Below are positions 18,594 through 26,596 of a stretch of 39,591 nt of DNA, piece after piece (position 1 is the first letter of the stretch; every line of letters begins with the position of its first letter). The notes beneath the pieces were generated by a model, which made no database searches, was not told the DNA's origin, and worked only from the letters and a program-made list of their open reading frames with translations. A program made the position numbers and the translations under genes. Source of the stretch: DATDQA01 sp035292505 (GTDB lineage Bacteria > Bacteroidota > Bacteroidia > Chitinophagales > Saprospiraceae); the NCBI GenBank assembly GCA_035292505.1, contig DATDQA010000217.1, positions 1 through 39,591 of the forward strand. The letters are read 5' to 3'.

Positions 18594-19136
18594 ATGCACT
18601 CTACTGAGGAAATATCACTGTTGAATCGCCTCCGATCCGGGGATCAGTCCGCCCTTAAAACGCTCTATACACAGCATTTCCCTGCACTTGTCAAAGTAGC
18701 AGCAAACATAACAGGGGAAACAGCACAGGCTAAAGATGTCGTACAAAATACATTTGTCCAGCTCTGGGCAAAGCGAGAGACCCTCCAGATTGAAGTTGCC
18801 ATCTATCCATATTTACGCCGCATGGTGATCCATGAGGTGCTCGCTATGCAACGCAAAACGGAACGCAGAACGGCTCTGTGGCAGAAGCAAAAAACGACAA
18901 AAACATTTCACACTGATGTCGAGGATGCGCTACATGAAAAAGAAATGCAAGCAGCAATTCGTACTGCGATCAATGCACTCCCTGAACGTTGTAGTGAGAT
19001 TTTCAAACTTAGTCGTTACAATGAAATGACCTATGCTGAAATTGCTGAAGCGCTCGATCTTTCGGTGAAGACTGTTGAGAATCAGATGGGGAAGGCGCTG
19101 AAGATATTGCGGGAAACGCTGAGTGGGTACTTATAG
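18594..19136 (+). CDS. ECF RNA polymerase sigma-70 factor
   Basis: A 180-residue sigma factor with only regions 2 and 4. Region 2 spans about residues 24-95 (FPALVKVAANITG, AKDVVQNTFVQLWAKRE, ending in a basic helix RMVIHEVLAMQRKTERR). Region 4 spans about 120-175 (INALPERCSEIFKLSRYNEMTYAEIAEALDLS, then VKTVENQMGKALKILRE, the DNA-binding helix). This is the common Bacteroidota ECF type paired with FecR. Here it is transcribed away from fecR, with about 200 bases between the two starts, instead of preceding it in one operon. It probably directs transcription of the fecR-STN-receptor block, and possibly its own. Confidence 0.93.
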   Translation: MHSTEEISLLNRLRSGDQSALKTLYTQHFPALVKVAANITGETAQAKDVVQNTFVQLWAKRETLQIEVAIYPYLRRMVIHEVLAMQRKTERRTALWQKQKTTKTFHTDVEDALHEKEMQAAIRTAINALPERCSEIFKLSRYNEMTYAEIAEALDLSVKTVENQMGKALKILRETLSGYL

Positions 19137-19138
19137 CA

Positions 19139-19265
19139 GACACGCAAAGAAGAGAGTCTCGCCTGCCTGCGGCAAAGGCAGACAAAGACGTCCGTCCGAA
19201 TGGCCATGGGCCGGGCGGGCAAAGGACGCAGAGAAAAAAAGAGCGCAAAAAGGTTCACTCAAAGG
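19139..19265 (+). repeat. CGCAAAG-type repeat with GC-rich insert, upstream of the GxxExxY gene
   Basis: Starting two bases after the sigma factor stop, the outer parts read CACGCAAAGAAGAGAG and GGACGCAGAGAAAAAAAGAG then GCGCAAAAAGG. This is the reverse complement of the CTTTGCGTC words found downstream at 19731-19870. The middle (about 19159-19227) is a GC-rich palindromic stretch (CTGCCTGCGGCAAAGGCAG, GGCCATGGGCC), as if another element had inserted into the word repeat. Confidence 0.75.
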
Positions 19266-19321
19266 CATAAGCTTTTTATTTTAGCACTGTAAACCTTTTT
19301 CACCATATTAAACTATACCAC

Positions 19322-19723
19322 ATGTTATTACAGCACATGCATGAAAATGACATTGCAACATTAGTTGTCGATGTCGCTTACAAAGTACATACTGTCCTTG
19401 GTCCGGGACTGTTGGAGTCTGTCTATGAGGCAGCAATGGTATATGAGTTTGACAAGCGAGGCATCAGGTATGAAAGACAGCTTCCATGTCCTGTGCCGTA
19501 TGAGGATGTCATTCTAAGTCGTGACGGCTTTCGGATGGATTTTCTCGTAGAATCAAAGGTCATCGTTGAAGTCAAGTCTGTCGAAACTGTCGCTAAAGTG
19601 GTCCCTAAAACAGTCCTTACATACTTAAACCTTTTCCGCAAGAAACTGGCCATGCTGATCAATTTCAATGTTGTTTTAATCAAGGACGGAATTCAAAGGA
19701 TTATGAGCGACTTAAAAAGATGA
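19322..19723 (+). CDS. GxxExxY protein (PD-(D/E)XK-like fold)
   Basis: A 133-residue protein with the family signature G29-x-x-E32-x-x-Y35 (GLLESVY). The later residues D73 and E83-x-K85 (RMDFLVESKVIVEVKS) match the catalytic triad of the PD-(D/E)XK nuclease fold. The family is widespread but its biological role is unknown. Start choice is either 19322 or the second ATG at 19337. The gene is framed on both sides by inverted word repeats that fill the intergenic space exactly between the sigma factor and the aminotransferase, suggesting that gene and repeats travel as one unit. I infer nuclease ability only from the motif. Confidence 0.88.
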   Translation: MLLQHMHENDIATLVVDVAYKVHTVLGPGLLESVYEAAMVYEFDKRGIRYERQLPCPVPYEDVILSRDGFRMDFLVESKVIVEVKSVETVAKVVPKTVLTYLNLFRKKLAMLINFNVVLIKDGIQRIMSDLKR

Positions 19724-19730
19724 CTTAATC

Positions 19731-19870
19731 CCCACAAGAAACGCTTAGCTTCTTTGTGTCTTTGGGTGAGAAGCAAGAAACACTTCGCGGTCTTTGCGTC
19801 TTTGCGTGAGAAGCAAGAAACACTTCGCGGTCTTTGCGTCTTTGCGTGAGAAACAAGAAACGCTTAGCGT
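19731..19870 (+). repeat. 40-bp tandem repeat of CTTTGCGTC words
   Basis: A 40-base unit, beginning TTTGCGTGAGAAGCAAGAAA, occurs at 19761-19800, 19801-19840 and, partly, 19841-19870, with a diverged partial copy from about 19731. Copies 1 and 2 differ by one base. The array ends three bases before the stop codon of the minus-strand aminotransferase gene. The same words lie in reverse orientation at 19139-19265. Confidence 0.9.
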
Positions 19871-19873
19871 GAT

Positions 19874-21016
19874 TTATACAAGCAACTCCTCCGTCGCATT
19901 CAAAAACACTTTCATCTCATCCAGCGTTCCCATACTTACGCGTGCCCAGCCCGGCACATCGCCGTATGTTCGGATCATAATGTTTTTTTGCTCCAGGGCA
20001 CTGAGGATGTCAGTAGATCCAAAGCGATCAGTTTTGAAGAACACAAAGTTGGTAAATGAAGGAATGTATTCTACGCCCCAGCTTTTGAATTTTGTATACA
20101 CCATTTCCTTCGCCTGGTCATTCATCTCTATACAGTAGTGAAAGAATTCTTCGTCGCCGATGGAGGCGATCGCAGCTTCGACAGATGTCACTGATGGCGT
20201 CACATTACCTCCCATCATGAGCCTCTCCATATGTTGGATCGTCTCAGGATGGGCGATCGCATATCCTACGCGCAAACCGGCCATGCCGTAGATTTTGGAA
20301 AAGGTCCGCCCAATAATCATATTCCGATTATTAAACGTCAGTGATGCGAGAGAGGATTTCAAACCCTGCGCAGACAGTTCTATATAAGCCTCATCCACAT
20401 AGACCAAACACCGTTCTGAAATGACTGTGCAGAATGGCTCGAGCATTGTACGTGGAAGTTCTGTGCCGGTTGGATTATTCGGGTTACAGATGAATACCAT
20501 AGAGGTGTGACTGTCCAATTGTTCATTGATGCCCGCAAGGTTATAATGATGATCGCTGGTCATTGGCACCTTGACCCACTCTGCCGCAAACTGTGTTGCA
20601 TATTGCATCAAAAATGGAAAGGTAGGATGACAGGCAATCAGTTTCCCTTTTTGAATTCCGGACATCAGACCTGCGACTCCAAGCAATTCTGTGGATCCTG
20701 CAGAGATGAGAATCTGTTCAGGTCTCAGGCCTTCGTAGTCGGCAATCCTTTGTTGAAGAATATCCATGGACTCGCGTGGATAACGGTTGCCTTTGTCGAT
20801 CGCTGCGATCAAGGCTTTCCGGGCTCGCTCCGATGGGCCATAAGGGTTTTCGTTATGGCTTAATCGAACGACAGGAGTGCCACTGACATCAGGTATAGGA
20901 GCATATTCCTCCTCTCTCCATTTACCGAGTACAGTCTGAAATTTTACAAGAGGTAATGCGGCACCGGCAAACATTGCGCTCCGCAGCATATCTCGGCGGG
21001 AAAGATGCATACTCAT
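19874..21016 (-). CDS. Tat-exported class I/II aminotransferase, HisC-like
   Basis: A 380-residue PLP-dependent aminotransferase of the histidinol-phosphate aminotransferase-like branch. Hallmarks are LSHNENPYGPS, YPRESMDILQQRIADYEG, CNPNNPTGTELP, VDEAYIE, and the PLP-lysine region RTFSKIYGMAGLRVGY (lysine near residue 240). Unlike cytoplasmic HisC, it starts with a twin-arginine signal, SRRDMLRSAMFAGAALPL, which implies export of the folded, PLP-loaded enzyme. It is not in a his operon; a 243-base gap separates it from the ROK gene upstream. The substrate is unknown. An alternative start two codons later changes nothing. Confidence 0.88.
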   Translation of the reverse strand: MSMHLSRRDMLRSAMFAGAALPLVKFQTVLGKWREEEYAPIPDVSGTPVVRLSHNENPYGPSERARKALIAAIDKGNRYPRESMDILQQRIADYEGLRPEQILISAGSTELLGVAGLMSGIQKGKLIACHPTFPFLMQYATQFAAEWVKVPMTSDHHYNLAGINEQLDSHTSMVFICNPNNPTGTELPRTMLEPFCTVISERCLVYVDEAYIELSAQGLKSSLASLTFNNRNMIIGRTFSKIYGMAGLRVGYAIAHPETIQHMERLMMGGNVTPSVTSVEAAIASIGDEEFFHYCIEMNDQAKEMVYTKFKSWGVEYIPSFTNFVFFKTDRFGSTDILSALEQKNIMIRTYGDVPGWARVSMGTLDEMKVFLNATEELLV

Positions 21017-21259
21017 GTGTCGAGAGTTTTTTAGTCTTTGAAAGATAGGAGATTTGATTTAATCCATACGTGAATACTCGCCAGAAAGATTCGGACTGGT
21101 AAAGTCCGTTAAAAAACACTGTACATCAAATGACACGAAGTGCCCCGAGTTTTTTCTTGTTCGTGAAAAGTTCGCCCTCTCTCCGCGAAATTCAGGTAAA
21201 TGCGGTTCGTGAAAACTACCTGTTACCAGTCAACTTAACGATCTTCAATTCACCAAGTT

Positions 21260-22102
21260 CTATTCACACAACGCACCAGCTCCCAGCACCGGGATATCCG
21301 GGTTCCGCGATACCTCAATCTTCAAACGACGGATTGATTTTGGATACACAAACTCATTCAATTGTTGACGGAGCGCTACTTCAAAAAACCTGAAGGACTT
21401 TGAAACGGAACCACCAAGGATGATACAGGCGGGGTCGTATGCATAGAGTATCGCCTTGATGGCATTGCCCAGATGCCTTCCATACTCATTGAAAATTTTG
21501 AGCGCATTCTGATCACCTTTTTCTGCAAGTTGGGTGACTTCTTCACCCGGGAGATGATACCAACGCTCAAAAAACTGACCACTGCAATAGTACTCATAAT
21601 AATGATCGAGATATGGCATCATACCGAATTCTCCGGCCCCGCAATTGTGACCAACGTATAATTGGTGATTGATAATAATTCCCCCCGCAACCCCAGTCCC
21701 GATGATCAGTCCTATCATATTGTCATATGATTGACCTAGTCCAAAACGATGTTCTCCGAGGGCAAAGCAATTCGCATCATTATTGATAGAGACAGGTAAT
21801 TGGAATTCATGTTCAAGTGCGGCCTTGAGATGTACTTCTTTCCAAGAGGGGATATTCTGTACATCATACACGATGCCTGCAATCGCATCGACCACACTGG
21901 GTACGCCAATGCCTATGGCATGGATGGAAGAATCATGTACCGCGCGAATAGAACTGATCACTTCATTGATGATGGCAAAGGGGTCCTCTGCTTTGGCACT
22001 GATTCTGAGATAGCTGTCGGAGATTATCGTTCCATCCACAATTTTACCTGCACGTACTTTTGTTGCACCAAGGTCCACTCCGATCACTGCTTTGTTTTCC
22101 AT
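21260..22102 (-). CDS. ROK-family sugar kinase
   Basis: A 280-residue ROK protein, likely phosphorylating a sugar that enters through the MFS permease encoded just upstream. The N-terminal phosphate-binding loop (GVDLGATKVRAG), the NNDANCFALGE motif, IGTGVAGGIIIN and the glycine-rich ADP loop (IILGGSVSKS) are present. The usual CxCGxxGCxE zinc motif after the catalytic GH region is absent: the matching stretch reads GEFGMMPYLDHYYEYYCSGQ, so this is a zinc-less member. ROK repressors carry an N-terminal winged helix, which is missing, so a kinase is more likely. The start is six bases after the MFS stop codon. Confidence 0.88.
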   Translation of the reverse strand: MENKAVIGVDLGATKVRAGKIVDGTIISDSYLRISAKAEDPFAIINEVISSIRAVHDSSIHAIGIGVPSVVDAIAGIVYDVQNIPSWKEVHLKAALEHEFQLPVSINNDANCFALGEHRFGLGQSYDNMIGLIIGTGVAGGIIINHQLYVGHNCGAGEFGMMPYLDHYYEYYCSGQFFERWYHLPGEEVTQLAEKGDQNALKIFNEYGRHLGNAIKAILYAYDPACIILGGSVSKSFRFFEVALRQQLNEFVYPKSIRRLKIEVSRNPDIPVLGAGALCE

Positions 22103-22108
22103 TTGGGA

Positions 22109-23338
22109 TTATTGTCCGACCAGTTTATTATTGATAAGAGGTTTCGCCCAGAAGCCAATACTCAGGATGTAGGCAAGTGTAAAAAATAAGAAGATCATAC
22201 CGCCACGAAGACCAATCGCATCTCCAATACCGCCGATGATGAGTGGTATGATCGCGCCGCCGGCAATACCTGTCACAAGGATCCCGGAGAGAGAACCATG
22301 ATGAACTGATACAGAATTCAACGCAAGAGAAATGATAATAGACCACATGACCGAGGCAAAAAAGCCCACTACCGGGAATGCAATCATTGCCATTTCTTTT
22401 GTTCCGAAAAGAGCCCCTGCAAGTGAAACCATAGCTCCAACTGTAAATCCGGTGATCACTTTCTTACTGTCCACGAATTTCAATAATACGAGACCTAATG
22501 CGGTACCAGCAGTCATCAGGCCCCAGAACATTGCCACTGTTGCTGCTCCGGTTGTTTGAGGATCCACACCGTGATAGGTTTGTAAGAATTGAGAAATCCA
22601 ATTCGCAACGCCCTGTTCGGTCCCTACATACATAAAGACTCCGAGGAAATACCAACGCACAATCGGATTTCGCAACAAAGACAGATGTACACTCAGAGCT
22701 CCTACTTTTTCATCAGCTTTTCTGACTACAATAGGAAACTTAGAAGCTACTATCACGAAGACCATTAACAAAGAGACAATGGTAAATACCCAATAGAGTG
22801 AAAGCCACCTCATCTCATCAGGTGCCAGGCTACTGATCATTCCAACAATTCCTGAAGTGGCGTCTCCATCGGTAGTGACCAACCAGGAAAACACGAAGGG
22901 ACTCAAAAATGAGGCGAGACCAAAGAATAACTGCGCGAGGACAGAATTAAATGCGAAATGTTCTTCTCCTCCTGCAACACGCAACAGGGGATTAATTGCA
23001 ACCTGAAGCATCGCCATTCCTGCGCCGATGAGAAACAATGAACAGATGTACATCTGGAACTGCGGTATCAGTGCAAACAACATGGCACCTATGGCAGATA
23101 GAACAAATGCCAGAATCATCACCCACCGTTCTCCCCAACGTTCCACAAGTATACCTGATGGGATGGACATGATACCATATGCAATGAAGAAGGAAAAAGG
23201 CAGTAATCCGGCAAGTGTGAGGCTGAGATTAAAACTCCGGATCACATCAGGGACTAATGGACCGATAATATTTGTCAGAAAAGAGATGACGAAGAATACG
23301 AGGATAATGAGTCCGACGATGAAACGACTACGTGCCAT
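22109..23338 (-). CDS. MFS sugar permease (FucP/NagP-like)
   Basis: A 409-residue major facilitator with about 12 hydrophobic helices, starting MARSRFIVGLIILVFFVIS. The first half has PLVPDVIRSFNLSLTLAGLLPFSFFIAYGIMSIPSG and LVERWGERWVM, and a stretch QVAINPLLRVAGG with an Asn-Pro pair typical of FucP-type hexose:proton symporters. It should sit in the inner membrane. It forms an operon with the ROK kinase (6-base gap), indicating import then phosphorylation of one sugar; which one is not clear. Four phased direct repeats just upstream are probable regulator sites. Confidence 0.87.
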   Translation of the reverse strand: MARSRFIVGLIILVFFVISFLTNIIGPLVPDVIRSFNLSLTLAGLLPFSFFIAYGIMSIPSGILVERWGERWVMILAFVLSAIGAMLFALIPQFQMYICSLFLIGAGMAMLQVAINPLLRVAGGEEHFAFNSVLAQLFFGLASFLSPFVFSWLVTTDGDATSGIVGMISSLAPDEMRWLSLYWVFTIVSLLMVFVIVASKFPIVVRKADEKVGALSVHLSLLRNPIVRWYFLGVFMYVGTEQGVANWISQFLQTYHGVDPQTTGAATVAMFWGLMTAGTALGLVLLKFVDSKKVITGFTVGAMVSLAGALFGTKEMAMIAFPVVGFFASVMWSIIISLALNSVSVHHGSLSGILVTGIAGGAIIPLIIGGIGDAIGLRGGMIFLFFTLAYILSIGFWAKPLINNKLVGQ

Positions 23339-23362
23339 GCGTATCTGGATTTTTTCTGCTGC

Positions 23363-23432
23363 AAAATATCACCCAATCTGAGGAAAATACCGTCCGGGCC
23401 CGAAAAATACCATTTCGGCAATTCAAAATACC
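23363..23432 (-). promoter_or_regulatory. Four phased direct repeats upstream of the MFS-ROK operon
   Basis: The plus-strand word AAAATA(C/T)C begins at 23363, 23384, 23404 and 23425, spaced 21, 20 and 21 bases, about two helical turns. Read toward the operon it is GG(T)ATTTT. The nearest copy is 25 bases before the MFS start codon. Regular same-face direct repeats of this kind suit an AraC-type or similar regulator binding cooperatively. This is inference from spacing only. Confidence 0.6.
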
Positions 23433-23575
23433 AACCGATTAAAATTCCTGAAGAAGCATAACAACGTTTTCACGATACTTGTCGTTTCTCAGGAGCCACA
23501 TCATAAAGCGCCCCTGAAAAACAATGTGACAAACTGATCTGATTTTTCTTCATTACTAAATCCTTTACTAACAAT

Positions 23576-24187
23576 ATGAAACAGATATTCTATTTTGTCA
23601 AACCTCTTATTTTAGTTACGATTCTTACGACAGTCATTGCCTCATGCAAGGATGACGATGTCAAACCTACCACTGCTACTATAAAAGGTGTTGTCACGAT
23701 TGACAGCGCCTATATATGGGCCACATGGCAGGATAGCGGTGAAGTACAGCTCACGATTTTTCCTGCGTTCTCTCTTAATCCTCCTGCAGGTTGGGGAGAA
23801 GTTCCTGATAACATTTTAGGACCTGGTGTTCCGGGTGGTACTTTTCCAATTGGCGCACCATGGAACTCTCAAAACCCATTGATTGCGACGTACCAGGCAG
23901 GAGTCACGCAGTATTCTTACGAGCTAATTGTTGATCCTGGCACATATTCAGCGCTTGCCTTGGGATTTCGCCATAATTTCGTTTCTGACCCGACCAGGAA
24001 AACTGCGACACTTGGTGTGTATTGGAATAATGAGAATGAAGTCAGTCATGGCATTGTGATAAGACCGTTTGTAGGTGGTGATCCTATCTTCGATTTTCCA
24101 GCTCCTTCGTCTATCATAGTAGAAGCAGGTGATGAAATCGAACTCAACTTCCGTGCAAACTTTGCTTTTGTAGAGCATTGGTATTGA
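23576..24187 (+). CDS. Lipoprotein of unknown function, partner of TonB receptor
   Basis: A 203-residue protein with a lipoprotein signal (hydrophobic N-terminus ending VIASC, cysteine near residue 24, then KDDD, the acidic/lysine stretch common after Bacteroidota lipobox cysteines). The mature part is beta-rich: TIKGVVTIDSAYIWATW, a Gly/Pro-rich loop (about residues 78-105), and YSYELIVDPGTYSALALGF. I do not recognise the family. The TonB receptor gene begins 26 bases later on the same strand, so the two are probably co-transcribed and the lipoprotein may be a surface ligand-binding partner of that receptor. Its start is 237 bases from the divergent MFS start. Confidence 0.8.
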   Translation: MKQIFYFVKPLILVTILTTVIASCKDDDVKPTTATIKGVVTIDSAYIWATWQDSGEVQLTIFPAFSLNPPAGWGEVPDNILGPGVPGGTFPIGAPWNSQNPLIATYQAGVTQYSYELIVDPGTYSALALGFRHNFVSDPTRKTATLGVYWNNENEVSHGIVIRPFVGGDPIFDFPAPSSIIVEAGDEIELNFRANFAFVEHWY

Positions 24188-24191
24188 ACAA

Positions 24192-24232
24192 CAGGTGAAA
24201 CCGGAAAAAACGGGTGAAATCGGTAAAACCGG
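24192..24232 (+). repeat. GGTGAAACCGG-type word repeat at the TonB receptor start
   Basis: Three to four copies of the word appear: GGTGAAACCGG, GGGTGAAATCGG and GGTAAAACCGG. They match the words found at 11211-11340. They lie between the lipoprotein gene and the receptor gene and include the only in-frame start codon (GTG at 24214) upstream of the receptor's signal sequence. Confidence 0.7.
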
Positions 24233-26520
24233 AACACTGTGAAGCAAGAGTAAGAAGCATTAACGATATCATTGTCGTCAAAGCCATCATTCTTTGTTTA
24301 TGTTGTCTACAAAGCAGTTGCTTCTTGTGGAGTCAGAATATAATGGACTCACCCGGCAAGATTGAAGGAACTGTCATTGACGGTACGAATAACGAACCGC
24401 TTCCATTTGCGCATATCATCATCGAAGGAACTGACTTTGGTACATCTTGTGATGAAGCAGGCGCATTCAGGATAACCTTACCTGCAGGAACATATAGCAT
24501 CATCGGTTCGTATATCGGGTATGCAACACTCCGGATTGAAAATGCTATTGTAGCTCCGGATGCGGTAATTGAATTTGAGATTAGACTCAATTCAACTTCA
24601 GAGATCTCTCCGGAAGTCATCATCACCGCAACACAACGCAGTCAACATATTCATCTTGCTCCTGCGAGTATCGGTGTTGTAACTGCCAAAGATCTTACTG
24701 AGCGTCAGGTGTCCACATTTGATCAGGCATTCGATCAGATCACAGGAGTCGAAGTCACACGATCAAGCGGTTCAAATGTGCAGGCATTTTCTATCCGCGG
24801 CGCTTCCGAAGTCGCCGGAGGAGGCATTGGTAATCGTGTCTTGCTACTCATCGATGGACGTCCGGCAATCAGCCCGGAATCCGGTGGTGCATTGTGGAAC
24901 CTCGTACCTCTGAGTTCGATCGATCATATTGAAGTCGTGAAAGGGGCGTATTCATCGCTCTATGGTTCAAGTGCAATGGGTGGCGTTGTCAATGTCATTA
25001 CCAGGAAGCCGGCGACGGATCCTGTGACACATGTCCATCTCAATTATGGATTTTATCATAAAGCACCTTCTTATACAGGATATATGAAGATTGGCGATTT
25101 CAATACAATCTCGTATAGCCGAAGTCATGTCACTGGGAAGTTTTCCTATCTCTTTGATCTTTCACGCAGACAGGATGACGGTCATCGTGAAAAATCGGGA
25201 TTTACGCTGTACAATGGTTTTACCAAACTGCAATATGATCTTTCAAGACAACGGTCTTTCTACTTTTCACTGAATCTCAATAAGATCAAAAATGACACAC
25301 CTGCGACATGGTTTAGCACGCTGGAATCTTATAGTGTCGCTCCACATCGCAAAGATGACTACCAGGATCGCCGTGAATGGAATGCAGATCTGCAATATCA
25401 TGTAATCACCAGTTCAAGGACGAAGTATGACTCCCGGTTTTATTATTATGATAACTATTCAAAGTTTACATTCAATGATGATCCAGAAAACGATAGTACC
25501 AATATCAATATTGGAAAGCAAGATGTAGATCATACATCGGTACGTGCAAAAAGAATTGGCAATGTATCTCAAATAGACCTCGCACTGAATGACATACACT
25601 ACGTCATCTGCGGTATTGATATGAAATACGACTGGATCGATGGTGTTCCTGATACTGTATTATATGGCAAACACACAGCGGCGAGTATAGGCGCATATAT
25701 ACAGGATGAAATAAACCTGGGAAAGTTTACTGCAACAGGCGGCATGCGTTATGATTACTATCGTATCATCTCGGAATTTTCAGAATCCAATTTCAGCCCC
25801 AAATTTGCTATTGTCTATGCGGCAAGTGATCGATTTTCACTCCGTGCATTGATGGCGCAGGCCTTCAGGAATCCCTCGATTGCGGAGCGTTTTATCAAGT
25901 TTGAACAAGGCGGTGGCCTGCGTTTCGAACCGAACCCCAGTCTGCGCGCTGAAAAGCTCATCTTCTCCACAGAAATAGGCACGCGAATAAAAATAACTGA
26001 ACATGTCGAAATGGATGCCGCACTCTTCTATAATCATTACAAAGACCTGATTTCTTACCAACAGATCTCCGCACTACCCCTGACGTTTCGTGTTGTAAAC
26101 CTCAATAAAGCTGTGATGCAGGGCTTTGAATGCAATGTAAAATATGAGATACCGAAGTACTTCACACTACACACCGGCTATACGTTTTTGGATGCACGCG
26201 ATGTCTCCCCGGAGAGATACAATGACGTCCTTGCCTATAAAGTAAAGCACACCTTCCATTTTTCAGCAACCGGATTCTATAAACAGCTGACCTTGAATAT
26301 CAACGGCCGGTATCGCAGCGCTATTGAGGAAGTATTTATCTATCCCGGAAGTGAACCGGATGCGAATTTTCTCTTGAATCTAAAACTGACTTATAAACTT
26401 TTGGACAAACACAATCTGTATGTTGCCGTGAATAATATGACGGATAAGCAGTATGAGGAACTTGAGCGATACAGGATGGCGGGACGGAGCTATACTGCCG
26501 GAGCTGTGTTTGTGTTTTAG
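24214..26520 (+). CDS. TonB-dependent receptor
   Basis: A receptor of up to 768 residues. A hydrophobic signal (KAIILCLCCLQSSCFLWSQ) is followed by a carboxypeptidase-regulatory-like domain (about residues 50-125, IEGTVIDGTNNEPLPFAHI, SYIGYATL), a plug (about 135-260: VIITATQRSQHIHLAPASIG, VLLLIDGRPAISPESGG, VEVVKGAYSSLYGSSAMGGV-like) and a FepA/BtuB-like barrel ending RSYTAGAVFVF. The start is uncertain: the only common in-frame start codon before the signal is GTG 24214, which gives a long polar leader and lies in a word repeat. The ligand is not evident; the upstream lipoprotein is a likely partner. Confidence 0.9.
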   Translation: MKSVKPEHCEARVRSINDIIVVKAIILCLCCLQSSCFLWSQNIMDSPGKIEGTVIDGTNNEPLPFAHIIIEGTDFGTSCDEAGAFRITLPAGTYSIIGSYIGYATLRIENAIVAPDAVIEFEIRLNSTSEISPEVIITATQRSQHIHLAPASIGVVTAKDLTERQVSTFDQAFDQITGVEVTRSSGSNVQAFSIRGASEVAGGGIGNRVLLLIDGRPAISPESGGALWNLVPLSSIDHIEVVKGAYSSLYGSSAMGGVVNVITRKPATDPVTHVHLNYGFYHKAPSYTGYMKIGDFNTISYSRSHVTGKFSYLFDLSRRQDDGHREKSGFTLYNGFTKLQYDLSRQRSFYFSLNLNKIKNDTPATWFSTLESYSVAPHRKDDYQDRREWNADLQYHVITSSRTKYDSRFYYYDNYSKFTFNDDPENDSTNINIGKQDVDHTSVRAKRIGNVSQIDLALNDIHYVICGIDMKYDWIDGVPDTVLYGKHTAASIGAYIQDEINLGKFTATGGMRYDYYRIISEFSESNFSPKFAIVYAASDRFSLRALMAQAFRNPSIAERFIKFEQGGGLRFEPNPSLRAEKLIFSTEIGTRIKITEHVEMDAALFYNHYKDLISYQQISALPLTFRVVNLNKAVMQGFECNVKYEIPKYFTLHTGYTFLDARDVSPERYNDVLAYKVKHTFHFSATGFYKQLTLNINGRYRSAIEEVFIYPGSEPDANFLLNLKLTYKLLDKHNLYVAVNNMTDKQYEELERYRMAGRSYTAGAVFVF

Positions 26521-26524
26521 ACAC

Positions 26525-26575
26525 TTTTATATTTTTTCTTTTACATTTTACATTTTACCTTCTCTTTGATCGTCA
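26525..26575 (+). repeat. AT-rich TTTTACATTTTACATTTT word repeat
   Basis: The gap between the TonB receptor and a convergent peptidase gene holds TTTTACATTTTACATTTTAC. The same words occur next to both copies of the 152-bp inverted-repeat element (28966-29000 and 33619-33640) and, in reverse complement, at 28752-28790 and 33395-33430. Confidence 0.6.
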
Positions 26576-26596
26576 ATAAAGTCACTAGAATATTCC

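Noticed and set aside
19731..19870. Possible CRISPR array
   Set aside because: The 40-base units are joined head to tail with no variable spacers and no cas genes nearby; it is a simple tandem repeat.
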